Assembly (NCBI GenBank): GCA_950295325.1
Contig: OX485804.1
Span: 66,626,033-66,690,032 of the forward strand
Length of the DNA stretch: 64,000 bases
Direction of reading: 5' to 3'
From: Polytrichum commune
Taxonomy: Eukaryota; Streptophyta; Polytrichopsida; Polytrichales; Polytrichaceae
The stretch's first letter is position 1; each line of letters opens with the position of its first letter. Below, in pieces: positions 11,771 through 23,099 of the stretch. The notes under the pieces were generated by a model. It worked only from the letters and a program-made list of their open reading frames with translations, did not search any database and was not told the origin of the DNA. The position numbers and the translations under genes are program-made.

Positions 11771-12130
11771 TCAAAACCGAGGTTGAACAAAAAGAGTGGA
11801 TAAACGTGGGAAGGGAAACTGAGAGGGGGAGTCCTCGCCACAATCGCGTGCACGGGTGACCCCTTTGAGTGGGGATGGGGATGGTGAGGGGTGGAAGATT
11901 TGCGGAAGTTTGGGCAGAGGGTTTTCCACGACCCCAGTGTCAAGGGGCTCCTTGGAGTAATCGATTGTGGATGTCGCGTCATAGAAGAGGCTTTGCAAGT
12001 TGGAGTCGATCACGGCTTGGACCGAATCCTCGCAAAATTGGTGGACAAGAAAGGAACCAAAACGCGGGGAGGAGGTGTCGTGTAAACTAAGATCGTTAAA
12101 CACAACAGATCGAGTGTCGTCGTCAACATC
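11771..12130 (-). pseudogene. Second copy of the ParB/HAD gene's C-terminal exon
   Basis: The minus-strand frame contains FYDATSTIDYSKEP, a valine-rich turn and PSPSPLKG. These match the exon at 52574-52927 of the main element (YDAASTIDYSKEP and SPSPLKG). Amino-acid conservation despite nucleotide divergence shows that this exon was under coding constraint in the family. The frame is interrupted by a G-run (about 11749-11760) and by the LTR insertion to its right. Confidence 0.6.
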
Positions 12131-12182
12131 AATTAGCAAAATAAAATAGCAAACTAAAATGCTAAACAACCACCTCTTCAAG
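12076..12182. repeat. 107-bp direct repeat, left copy
   Basis: It appears identical by eye to 12617-12723 and flanks a 434-bp LTR-like sequence. It overlaps the second-copy exon. Confidence 0.85.
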
Positions 12183-12616
12183 ATGAGGGTTTCTCTCTTT
12201 AAGCTCAAGAAACTAAGAAGTCTCCTTACAAAGCTTAAGAAACTCTGAAATTCACACACAAGAGTCAAGCTATCTCTCACACCACAAAGGGAGAATCCAA
12301 GAGTGCAAGTGATGGAGAAAGAATGCAAAGGCTTTACTCATGATCTACTACACCATAGCCATAAGATAGCAACAACAAGCTCTCTCTCTCTCAAAACACA
12401 CTCACAAGACTTGACTTGACAACAATGGCAAGTCAAGAGGCCTTCCTCTCCATACAACCCCAATCCTAAGTGGAGTTCATCCATGGAGTGGATGAATAAC
12501 TAACTAGGACTCCCAATGGAGTCCATTACTCATCCAAACACACATGGACTCCTAATGGAGTCCATTTACTCCTAAATTGACGTGACTTAGCCCCCGATGT
12601 CACCTCACGTGACAGC
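12183..12616 (-). mobile_element. LTR-like insertion flanked by 107-bp direct repeats
   Basis: It is close to identical, across most of its length, to 61451-61890 (for example ATGAGGGTTTCTCTC at the left and CACGTGACA near the right). On the minus strand it starts TGTCACGTGAGG. The left end lacks the TGTCAAGT bases of the 61-kb copy, so it is slightly truncated there. Confidence 0.7.
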
Positions 12617-12723
12617 TGTCGTGTAAACTAAGATCGTTAAACACAACAGATCGAGTGTCGTCGTCAACATCAATTAGCAAAATAAAATAGCAAACTAAAA
12701 TGCTAAACAACCACCTCTTCAAG
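12617..12723. repeat. 107-bp direct repeat, right copy
   Basis: It appears identical by eye to 12076-12182. It is far longer than the 4-6 bp duplications LTR integrases make. Confidence 0.85.
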
Positions 12724-13048
12724 TGCCCCCACTAGCAGATAAGGAACCCCTCCAATCGGCTAGGAACAAACACACTCATCACTAGAGTTGTTGAACATGA
12801 TGAAGTTGTTGCTACATCTATACATATTCAATTGGGTAGTGGTAATCTAAGGGATTAAACTCATGATTGAGAAAGTAATCCAAGAACTGTAGGCTGGGTG
12901 CAATTTGAGCCCCATCCTTAATCGCCTTCAACAATTTATGTTGAATTCTTGGATAACTCTTTCAATGTGATTTTCAATCCCATAAAATTTCCAACCAACT
13001 AAATAACAACTTCACCACTAAAACATGTGGTAAACATCCACAAAATCC
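12724..13048. other. Non-coding junction between the second element copy and the DNMT-gypsy
   Basis: I see no domain, LTR edge or repeat. It could hold the 3' end of the gypsy element or the interior of the second copy. Confidence 0.35.
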
Positions 13049-13201
13049 TCAATCATGACCATTAACGGCCACGGAATGAGAGGCTTTCCGACAACAAGGA
13101 CAAACCCAATTGCCAGAAGGAAGAGTCAAAAGGGGAGGTGTCAAACATACCATGTGCCATCCACGTTGACATTGGTCGCACAATAACATTGTTGCAGCTC
13201 A
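13049..13201 (-). pseudogene. PHD finger at the C-terminus of the DNMT-gypsy polyprotein
   Basis: Reading on in frame past the TGA at 13199-13201, the polyprotein continues to a stop at 13049-13051. The ligands begin just upstream with CYVC, then CDQC, HMVC and CPCC, with a tryptophan two residues before the last pair. This is the Cys4-His-Cys3 pattern of a PHD finger, which in other proteins reads histone H3 tails. In chromoviruses this end of integrase usually carries a chromodomain; here a PHD finger occupies the same place, presumably to steer integration. The TGA fits decay of CGA. Confidence 0.75.
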
Positions 13202-14656
13202 TTTCTTCTCTCCACAAACATAACAAGGCAGACCCTGTGGTACAACCGCCAACTCGGGATGCACAGAGCCGTCGATGGGAAGGTGACATGGAGCACAATT
13301 CTTTGAATGCTCCCGACATTCCCGTCCATCCTTGCCTTCAAGCAATAATATACCACTTGGCAAGACATCTTTTACCCGCAAAATCGTGCGCCCAGCCTTG
13401 ACATCCAATGTCGTAGGCGCCTCCCGTTGCAAGTAAACATAATCCCCCTTGGAAAATCTACGAACCTGAGGTCGATAAGCTCCACTGCGGATCCGGGCAT
13501 ACCGTAATGTGTCACGATGTTGAGCAATATTTAAGTTCTCCATGGCCATAGACATAGCCTTTTGGAAGAACGTTGCGCGGTCATGAAGACATTGAGCCCA
13601 AACATCTGGATCATCCAAGTTTACCACGGGAGCCAATTTCTCTTGCACCGAGCTAGGTAAAATTGGTTCCCGTCCATACAAGAGTTGGTATGGACTATAG
13701 GATGCCAAAGATGCTTGCCTGCTGAAACGGTAACCCATTGCTATCCATGGTAACATCAAGTCCCAATCGCGATGGTTTCCATGAAGCAATCCATACTTCC
13801 GCAGACCGCGCTTAACCGTCTGAACAACTCGTTCAGCTAAACCATCTGCCTCAGGGTGATCTCTGGAAGTTGTACGATGATCAATCAAAGCCTTGGTACA
13901 CAAAGCCTCGAAAGATCCAAGAAATTCTCTCCCTTGATCCGTCAACACCTCTGCAGGTGCTCCAAACCGTGCCAAAACTCGATCAAGAAATGTCATAGCC
14001 GCCAATTCTGAGGAATTTTGGGGAAGAGCCACGAGTTCAATCCACTTACTAAAATGTTCCACCATCACAAGCACATACTTGGAACCACGTGGAGTGATAG
14101 TAAGCGGTCCGGAAAAATCCAAAGACCAACGATATCCCAAGCCCATAATAGGTAAAAGCTGAAGTTGAGGTGACAAAGTATTAAAACTTGACCTGACCCG
14201 GTCACATACTTCACACCGAGAAACATAAGTGGCAACCTGTTAATACATACCAGTCCACCAATATTGGTTGCGCAACATAGAGTGCGTCCTTCGCACTCCA
14301 AAATGTCCAAGCTCCTCGTGCACTTGCCGCACCAAAGAAGCTCTTTGATCTGGCCTTAGAACGATGCGCCTCGTTCCGTTCGGCCACACACGAAATAACA
14401 AGCTGTTTGCCCAACGAAACCTTGTTATCCGGTGACTAACTCTATCTCGCTCCATAGCAGATAGTCCAAGAGGAAATATCCCTTGTTGAAGTTTGTGCAA
14501 GACCGCCTGGTCTTCCCACACATCACTAACAACGAGAGATTTATCAACCTCCTCATCATGTTCCTCTACAAGGATCTCAGCAGCCAATCCCGACATCATT
14601 GTGAGATATGTGGCAGCATGCCAACCCGGCACTGCCTCACGATCACAATCTCCATG
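13199..14656 (-). pseudogene. Integrase of the DNMT-gypsy element
   Basis: The frame continues from RNase H. A zinc-binding region (HEELGHFGVRRTH, about 14300-14340, and CEVC near 14215) is followed by the integrase core. The core Asp lies in WSLDFSGP, the second Asp in LTDQGREF, and the Glu in ADGLAERVVQ, giving a complete D-D-E set. A single TAA at 14240-14242 interrupts the zinc domain and a TGA at 14657-14659 separates it from RNase H; otherwise the whole span stays in one frame. The downstream region is basic and leads into the PHD finger. Integrase would insert the cDNA copy. Confidence 0.85.
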
Positions 14657-16401
14657 TCACCTGGCTCCAGTTAAATCCTCATCTGAAGGACTTGGATTGC
14701 GAGACAATCCGTCTGCATCCAAGTTGGCAATTCCTGCTCGGTGAACAACTTCAAAATCATATTCCTGAAGTAACAATGCCCACCTAGCAAGTTTCCCGGT
14801 GAGCTTATCTGATTCCATAAGCCATTTTAAAGGCTGATGATCAGTCACCAAAGTAAACTTTTGCCCATACAAATAAGGTCGAAAATGTGCAATGGCCCAA
14901 ACGGCCGCCAAGGCCTCGCCTTCATAAGAAGAATAATTAGATTCAGCACTATTATTGCTTCTAGATGCATAAGCCACCACATATTCCTTTCCCTCTTCAT
15001 CTTTCTGTGTCAATACCGCTCCCAATTCCACTGCACTCCAATCCGTGTGCAATTGAAAAGCTCTAGACACATCTGGGCGTCGAAGCACTGGCGCTGAACC
15101 GAGCCTCTGCTTCAATGTATCAAATGCCTGTTGTTGTTCCCGACTCCAAATCCATGGTTGGTCTTTCCCCGTGAGAATGGTGAGAGGTTTGGCAATCAAA
15201 CTAAAGTTTTTGACAAACCTCCTATAATAATTTGCCAATCCTAGAAATGCACGAAGCCGTGGGACATCACTAGGTGCGGGAATTTTGTGCAAAGCGTCCA
15301 CCTTCGCCTGTTGCACACCAAGACCGCTAGGAACAACCATGTGGCCCAAATAGGGCAATTGATCATGGAAAAAATTACATTTACCATGATGTAAACGGAG
15401 TCCCCACCGTTGAAGTCGTTCAAATACCGCTTGCAAATGTCTCACATGATCATGTGGACTATTACTAAAGATGATAACATCATCAATGTAACATCTAGCA
15501 AATGGCAAACCAGCCAATAATTGGTCCATCACCCGCTGAAATTCAGCTGGTGCATTCTTGAGACCAAATGGCAGAAATTTCCAATGATAAAGTTGATCCT
15601 TGTCATCTTTATCAATTCCCCAAAATGCGGTCTTCACCCGATCACCCAACAACAAAGGTAATTGGTGATAACCAGACCTCAAATCCAGAGTGCTGAAGAT
15701 TCTAGAAAATCCCAGTGCATCAAACAACTCCTCCGGCATCGGCATTGGATATCGATCCGACTTGGTCTTGCGGTTGACTGGACGATAATCACCACACATC
15801 CGTTTTTCCGTCCAGTTGCCAAAGATATCCTTCTTTGACGGCATAACCGTGGCACAAGCATACTCTCCATTGGAGAGTTCAATCAATTCCGCTGCCAATA
15901 ATTCTTGACATCGAGTTTGAACACCCAACCTTTCAGAGGTACTAAGTCTGTACGGCCGTCTGAAAATAGGGTGGTCGTCCTCGAGTTGAATACGAACATG
16001 TTTACCTTTATATCCTTCAAGATCATGAAGACTAAAGGCAAAACAATTACGGTAAGAGCGAATAAATGCCCGTACCTTTCGTGCTTCGGCACCAGTAAGC
16101 TTTGGCCCCACTTCAATTGGCCAATCGTCAAACTCCGTGGTTTCCTTTTTCATAGAAGGATTGCCACTTGGTGCCAGCACAGCCTGTGATTGCTAGTCCG
16201 TGGAGAGGGCAACACCTTTGCCCCCATCATCTGCACTTGAATCCAAATGCGTATCCTCTCCACTACAATCAGTTTGTGTAGCTAAATAGCTACCCACATA
16301 TGAAGTATCACCAAGAAATAGAAGTAGAAACATTTTATGGGCCTCCAACTTCCCAAACTCTTGGGCCAAAGCCGAAAAAACACGTTGGGCTCGAAGCTCT
16401 T
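14657..16401 (-). pseudogene. Reverse transcriptase and RNase H of the DNMT-gypsy element
   Basis: The main open frame (16180 down to 14657) encodes a Ty3/gypsy RT with the palm motif YIDDVIIFS, the FLGLANYYRRFV connection and RNase H (motifs LHTDWSAVELGAVL, YEGEALAAVWA and VTDHQPLKW). The first RNase H acidic motif is slightly altered from the usual TDAS. The frame is open further upstream except for a TAG at 16193-16195, reaching the insertion point at 16401. The continuation, with one TSD copy retained, lies at 54106 and upstream in the same frame. It is an inactive, decayed copy of a once intact element. Confidence 0.9.
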
Positions 16402-16425
16402 AACACTATATTCGTTAAATTGAGA
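16402..16425 (+). repeat. Left terminal inverted repeat of the giant element (24 bp)
   Basis: It is identical to the reverse complement of 54079-54102. The next bases diverge (CTTTCTCTAG here versus TTTTTTGGGC at the other end), although GTCTCAAAT and ATTTTGAGAC blocks follow at both ends. Confidence 0.9.
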
Positions 16426-16932
16426 CTTTCTCTAGTCTCAAATTAATATGTGGATCAAACAACATTCCGTGTTCCGAAACTATATTGCGAACAATCTCAA
16501 ATATATTATATGTTCTAATATCCCAAATCTATTATGTGTGGACATAAGCACATATGGTAGAGCACTCAACACCAACTTCATCAACAAAAACACTTTGGGT
16601 AGAGCACTCCAAACTAGTTTCACCCAAGAAACATATAAAATGATTTCTATTAATAGCATGGTCAATAAAATATAGACATTGCAACATACAAAGTGCATGC
16701 AATAAATGCATTTTTCTTCAATGGAAAATTTAGTCCCAAACTTAATAAAAAAATGAACTTCACAATTGTATTGAAATATAGTAAATGGATATTCATCCAA
16801 CCCCAAACAATATAGCATTCGCAAGTTCTACCCAAACTTTGCCCCAAGTTTGAGGAGCACACATATGAGTAATATATATTCGTCGAATTACAGTTTACAC
16901 TATAATCATGCTAACACAATCCTACCAACTTC
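16426..16932. other. Left subterminal region of the giant element, non-coding
   Basis: This AT-rich stretch of about 500 bp lies between the TIR and the 3' end of the DUF7869-like gene, and presumably holds its 3' UTR. A small direct duplication of a GTAGAGCACTC block occurs at about 16556 and 16598. I see no gene. Confidence 0.5.
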
Positions 16933-18337
16933 TCATTCAACGTGGGTTGCTTCTTCTCCGATCCGAGCAAGGTTGTCTTTTGCAAAAGTTATGTACTTTT
17001 GAGGGATGGACACTGATCCACTATGATTTTTCCGTGGTTTCCATGCTATGAATATGGAATCTGTATCTACCCAAGATGGACCGTGCTCAGAATCCACCTT
17101 CCACCGAAAGTGTTGGTTTGTATCCCAGCCTGTATAATGCCGAACAACATCTTCATTCCGTGCTGTCGGTCGGTAGTACTCCACTTGTATTTGTCGAAAA
17201 TGAGGGCTGGAAGATACAAAATTTGGATTGGACAAAGCTCTTGCCACCCACACTGGCTTTGCATATGTCTCATCTCCAGGACGCAAAATGAGCATATAAC
17301 CTTCATGACAATCCACTGCAATGCGGAAAGATGGTGGCGGACGACTACTAGCAGGCCCAACGTAATGGTCGTCCATATCAAACTCCTCACGAACCTCTCC
17401 ATTACTCAAAAGACTAGCCTCCGAAGCTTGTACATCGATACGAGTTTGTGGCCAAAATCCGTGCCTCAAAGTATGAGGGCTATCTTGGTGGAGATCTGCC
17501 AAGGCCGCACGAACACGTGTCCAATAATGTATCCAACTCCCATAACGATGCCAACATGATCCGCCAACATCCGCTATCTTCAAACTCTCCCAATATTGAA
17601 TGAAGCCTGATATACCTTTCAAAATATCCTCCAAATTCTTCATGGCTATTGGCTTGCAAGGCCTAGGCTCTCCATCCGGTAACATGGTCTTCCCATCCGC
17701 ATCCACGCACCACACAAGGAGACCCTCTGGCGGGCTCCAGTCTTGTGTCGTGCACAACAACTTGTATTGCATGGCCGGGACACCATCGTCACGCATGTAG
17801 AACCAGAATTGTTGTGCCTTCGTATGGCCAATCAATCGATGAGCTCCACTTCGAATATAAGGTTCTATAAATGCCTTGAAGTCTGGCACCTCCTCAATCA
17901 TATGGGGGATGACGGGAACGTTCTCCAAATCCATGTACGACTTCATCAATAACGGGATTGTAGGAAAATCCTCCTCCCGCAACTTTATGCTCCACCGTCC
18001 AAATGATGCATCAATATCGTCGTGCGTGTGGCCTACCAATAGGAAGGACACAAAAACCTCCTTGAAAATGCCTTTCGCAACCAACAACGACCAATATGCA
18101 AATACATATCTACTTTTATTGTCCTTGGCACAATTGTCCAATTGGACACGCAAAGTGGGGGGCAACTTCTTGGCTATCACCGGTTCACTGGGTGGTTCGG
18201 GCAACGAATACAAGCATACATCTTTTCCATCCATCACTGCTTCATATAAAGGTGTTGAACCCGTGTTTTCAAATAACAATCCTGAAGAATAGGCTGGCGG
18301 TTTCTCTAAATCACGCAAAAGCCTTGCAAATGACCCT

Positions 18338-20008
18338 TGTGAGGCCAAACCCCCCACCCTTAAGCGTCCGTAGTCCGAGTAGTGGGTTTGGGCTCACATT
18401 CATCCGCGGTATTGGATTTGGACTTGGATGAGTCCATAGTGCAAGGTTCACCCTTCAAGTGGTCTTGGATTTAACTAGCTCCTTCATAAACCCAGCTCCT
18501 TCATAAACCCAGCTCCTTCATGAACCCAGCTCCTTAGCTTCTAACTAAACAAACTCAGGTCCTTCATAAACCCAGCTCTTTACTTTCTAACTAAACAAAC
18601 CCAGCTCCTTCATAAACCCAGCTCTTTACTTTCTAACTAAACAAACCCAGCTCCTTCATAAACCCAGCTCCTTCATGAACCCAGCTCCTTAGCTTCTAAC
18701 TAAACAAACCCAGGTCCTTCATAAACCCAGCTCTTTACTTTCTAACTAAACAAACCCAGCTCCTTCATAAACCCAGCTCCTTCATGAACCCACAACTTTG
18801 TAGTTGTAATCCCCAACTACCTCACTAATTATTCAAGCCCTTAACTAATCTTCCTACCTAATTTCCCTAATTCTACTAACAACCCCTTTCTAATCACACA
18901 ATTCTTCTCTAATCCTAAAATCCTAAAATCCTAGAGAGGAGAGGGGGAGAGAGAATTTCCTAACTTCACTAAGACTAACTAATCCACACAAGTATATTTT
19001 TGCACTCATCACAACATCAAGTGCTCAACTCTTAAACATGGAACTTGCAACCACGTGTATTCAAAACATGAACTTTAAGTACCACAAATTGGAATCATGA
19101 ATTAACTTTAAAATCCTTCACGTCAACACTAATTCTACCAAGAGGTCAAGCCCTCTTCAAGGCTAACAAGCCTTGGCTCTCAAACTAAAAACTAAGCACA
19201 CACATGTGCTCCAATATGGCTTCCCACACCCACACTTATAACTCGTGGGGTGCCTTGGAGCACAAAGGAAAGAGAGGATGAGTGAGGGAAGAATGAGGGA
19301 TTATATAGTAAGCTTGAGGGGGTGAGCACCCTCAAGGCTCACGATAAGCCCTTGAGATTTCCTCCTACTTAGTAGGCGCCAATCCTATCTTCTAAGCCTT
19401 CCTCCCTCAAATGATCAACAAGGATCCTAATTCGAACATTTAACTAGCCTTGGCTTTCTACCTACCACACTTTACCAAACTTGGGATGCTTCAACCCAAA
19501 CTTAGCCTCCTTCGCTTTCCGCCGCCATAACTTTCTCCCCTTACTTTCCCAAATCGTCGCTCACCACTCAATTCAAACCACGATGCTTAACTCGTGATTT
19601 GATTGGTGCTTTGAGAATTTGCTTATCCTCCACCTTGCATTCTTCCTTGGGCCTTCCCCATTAAGTGGCCATGATGAGGTGGTCCACTTGTGCGCTCCAT
19701 GTGATCCTCCATTCATCCCAATTCGAAAGCACTTGCCTCTTGAGTCACTTTGGTTGTCTCCATCCATTTGTACTAGCCTACTCACTAACTACTCAATCCA
19801 AGTTCTCCTTACCTATCCTCATTCACTCAAATCCTTCCGAAGGTAAAAACACAATAACAACTCACATCCTAGCCTCTTACAACATGGTACTTCTAAGACT
19901 AACATTTCACTCTTTTTATATTTTTGTGAAGTAACATGCTACTTCAAAGTGCATCAACTAACGTTTCAAGGGTCTAAGACTAAATGTGGGCACCCTTTTG
20001 GGCTCACA
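18338..20008. mobile_element. Solo-LTR-like element in the DUF7869-like gene, TSD ACCCT
   Basis: It begins TGTGAGGCCAAACC and ends TTTTGGGCTCACA, with ACCCT at 18333-18337 and 20009-20013. Both ends match the element at 7006-8788, so the two are the same family (1671 versus 1783 bp). Excision of it plus one TSD restores the coding frame of the host exon. Confidence 0.8.
18470..18795. repeat. Tandem repeat within the LTR-like element
   Basis: Units are built from AACCCAGCTCCTTCATAAA alternating with a TTTCTAACTAAACA-type spacer. The 7006-8788 sibling has a different tandem array in a similar position, so the arrays turn over quickly. Confidence 0.8.
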
Positions 20009-21883
20009 ACCCTATCGTGTGGTTTGAATCTGCTGGATACAAATCAAGAGCATAATGGGCAAACTTGACATCACCGTGTCCATGTGCAATCATTCCTACA
20101 ATGCCAACCCAAAGTGATTAGTACCTATGTATGTCTAAATCGTTTTGAATGAATCAATGTTCTCAAGTACATCACGGAATAAAATACAACAATATTTAGG
20201 GTATGTCATAACATTGTTTCGAAGATCACCTGTAACCGATACAGGCAACTTAAAAAACCCATCCGTGGCCTTGATTCGTTTTGCAAAACATGGGGAGGCT
20301 GTCTTGGCATGGTCCATTTTGTCATGGATGACCGTAAGAACTTCCAAGGGCCTGGAGATGGACAAAGCTCTATTTGTGTAGTAATCATTACGGTGTGCCT
20401 CTTGAATGTTTACGTGCTTGAAATAGTTCAATTGATGCACCGCAAACGACTCGGTACCCATCGTGTGTGCATCCCGAAGGCGCTTCAACTTCTCGCAATT
20501 AGAGCACCTTGCAAATTTGTCCCCTCGTCTTTTTGTAATGTATTCGCTAAAGTTTGCTTTCTTGATTGCACTCAATTTTGACGATGAAATTGGCTCCAAC
20601 CCAATCTTCTCGCCAACTGCATTTACATCCAACAATATGTCATCCATTTTGTGCCTGTGGGAAGAACTTTCTCCACAACCTTTTCACCAGTTGTGATTGT
20701 GCGTGTTTTGTGCGGCATTGCATCGGCAAGCGGGACAATGATGGTTGCTAGAGTGGCCGTTGCTTGCCTTGTTGCTTTCCTAGGTTTCTTTAAACCCACG
20801 TTCCCATGGTGACGGGACCGGCGGCCTTCCTTGGCATAAGCAGCTTGTCTATAAAAGTCCGCTTTCGACACACCATGAATGGTGTACCATGCCTTGCAAC
20901 ACACGTCTATGCTCTCAATGGTGATGACCTTGCGACCCGCCCCATTCACATGTATCGCCCTATGCACATCAAGTTTTTTGGTGGATCTTAGACGGAAATC
21001 ACCAAGCCACATTTCTTCGCGGATGGCCTTCAATTTATCCCGGGGAAACAATTGGCAACAACGATGCACACAACAATCCTTTGTGGCAACTTCTCTAATG
21101 GACTCCTCCCCGAGCAACCTTTGACGTTTACAATCAGTTGCAGACGGAGCAGGACGTGCCAATGTATCGTACTATCTTTGACCCTTGCGTGGCCGCATGT
21201 TTGATTGCTGCTCTTTTTCGATTTGCAAGTGTCGTTGCTCATGTTCACACAAACTAACTCCATCAATCGTGACATTCCTCAATGGCCACCTCCGGAGGGA
21301 GAACCTATGAGTGGGATCCACCTCGGAATGAACGAACGACTCCAATATGACAACCCCAACGTCCTCGGTGCCAAACGGGTTTTCATCAATGCAATCTTGT
21401 GGATGGGTGTTGTGACAAATCCCCTCTGCCACAACAACTCCACTGTCATTAAGAAGTACCACCTCCAAATTCACCCATGAAGCCCTTGAGAGTCCCGTAC
21501 ATTCAGTAATGGGACATTGCGGTACGGAAGGCGAAGGTATATCCAAATGATCTTCATCTGCACTGTCAGCCAAAGTATCCTCCCCGACAATGTCTATCTC
21601 ATCCTCAGATGCAGATGGCGAAGTGGCCATATCTTTAGATGACCAATCCCCTCTTTCACTAAACCCATTCATTCTGCCTACACACATGAACATTGAACCT
21701 TATCAAGAAACCACAAAAATTGTAGGTTCCAATCGAATAATACAAAAACCATCTTATATAAAAAATATTGCAAATACTCAGTGTTCATACATGTTCGTAT
21801 GACTGCTATGCCATTGGCTCTGTAAAGGTTTGGGTTGGCCAGTGGACACACTATCATTTAGAGCCCATCCACACGGTGGGTCT

Positions 21884-23092
21884 GGGTTTGGGTCGACCTA
21901 CCCAAACCTTGTGGCACGATGGGATCATGGTCATCCAGACTCCATCCAAACAGTGGGGATAAATTGGGTCGAGCGACCCAAACGTTTTCGCAAGATGGGT
22001 TCAGGCTCATCACAGAGAGCACCCACACAGCGGGGATGGATTGGGTAGACCGTCCCAAATTATGTAAGGGCACTGGGATGGGTCAAACCTAGTACATGCC
22101 CACTGTGGGATAAGGTTTGGGTCGACCGACCCAAACCTTATGGGGCAGGAAGGGCTCAAAGTCCACCCTAGTACCTGCCTCACGTGGGGTGGGTTTGGGT
22201 CGACCGACCCAAACCTTCAGGGGCAGGATGGGCTCCGTGTGCACCCTAGTACCTGCCTCATGTGAAGGTGGGTTTGGGTCGACCGACCCAAACCTTCAGG
22301 GGCAGGATGGGCTCCGTGTGCACCCTAGTACCTGCCTCATGTGAAGGTGGGTTTGGGTCGACCGACCCAAACCTTCAGGGGTAGGATGGACTCCGTGTCC
22401 ACCCTAGTACCTGCCTCATGAGGGTATAGGTTTGGGTCGACCGACCCAAACATTGAGGGGCAGGATGGACTCCGTGTCCATCCTAGTACCTGCCTCATGA
22501 GAGTATAGGTTTGGGTCGACCGACCCAAACATTGAGGGGCAGGATGGGCTCAGTGTGCACCCTAGTACCTGCCCCATGTGAGGGTGGGTTTGGGTCGACC
22601 GACCCAAACCTTGAGGGGCAAGATGGACTCCGTGTCCACCCTAGTACCTGCCTCATGAGGGTATAGGTTTGGGTCGACCGACCCAAACCTTGAGGGCCAG
22701 GATGGGCTCCTTGTCCACTCTAGACCCTGCCTCACGAGGGGATAGGTTTGGGTCGACCGACCCAAACCTTGAGGGCCAGGATGGGCTCCTTGTCCACTCT
22801 AGATCCTGCCTCACGAGGGGATAGGTTTGGGTCGACCGACCCAAACATTGAGGGGCAGCATGGGCTCCGTGCGCACCCTAGTACTTGCCCCATGTGAGGG
22901 TGGGTTTGGGTCGACCGACCCAAACATTGAGGGGCAGGTTGGACTCCGTGTCCACCCTAGTACCTGCCTCATGAGAGTAAAGGTTTGGGTCGACCGACCC
23001 AAACCTTGAGGGGCAAGATGGACTCCTCAGATGATCAGGGTCAGGCTGAAACCCGCCCACACTAGCGGAGGGGTTTGGGTCGACCGACCCAA
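21884..23092. repeat. Array of about 16 palindromes in 79-bp tandem units
   Basis: The half-site GTTTGGGTCG and its reverse complement surround a 2-bp centre, almost always AC here. Twelve or so units from about 22112 to 23000 recur every 79 bp, with a GC-rich spacer of the type GGGGCAGGATGGGCTCC. The first few units (21884-22060) are degenerate. The array lies upstream of the DUF7869-like gene and between the two divergent genes, where a shared regulatory region or transposase-binding array would be expected. Confidence 0.9.
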
Positions 23093-23099
23093 ACCTGAT

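Larger units (their letters stand above)
11086..12723 (-). mobile_element. End fragment of a second copy of the large TIR element
   Basis: It starts AACATTATATTCG and for about 60 bp closely matches the inward sequence of the right terminus of the large element at 54102, including the shared GAGATTTTT and GCATTTTGAGACATT blocks. Further in, on the minus strand, it has the same half-palindrome remnants and the same C-terminal exon (11771-12130) as the large element. It is oriented opposite to the main copy. The other end is not visible; the DNMT-gypsy remnant starts near 13049. Confidence 0.65.
16933..21672 (-). pseudogene. DUF7869-like transposase candidate, interrupted by an LTR
   Basis: The start is probably the ATG at 21672 (an upstream in-frame ATG is at 21693). 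An acidic N-terminus is followed by CCVHRCC, an AWYTIHGVSKADFYR helix, HGNVGLKKPRK and PHKTRTITTGEKVV. The central part (20647-20231) ends at KLPVSVTG, then a 134-bp intron (20229-20096, GT-AG) leads to MIAHGHGDVKFAHYALD. The next segment is cut by the LTR at 18338-20008 and resumes in frame once it is removed. The C-terminal half (18332-16933) contains LRVQLDNCAKDNKSRYVFAYW and VGHTHDDIDASFGRWS, which I recognise as the DUF7869 hallmark, thought to be an RNase H-like fold. Acidic residues in LDN and HDDID are the catalytic candidates. A TAG at 21172-21174 and a frame slip near 20640 are further lesions. The position at the transposon's left arm suggests it is the transposase. Confidence 0.65.

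Noticed and set aside
22337-23060. Serial 60-70 codon frames reading LGRSTQT or VWVDRPKP strings
   Set aside because: They are translations of the palindrome array in its open phases.
22112-23092. CRISPR-like array of palindromic repeats with regular spacing
   Set aside because: The spacers are themselves repeated copies of one 57-bp sequence and the setting is eukaryotic, so this is a tandem repeat.
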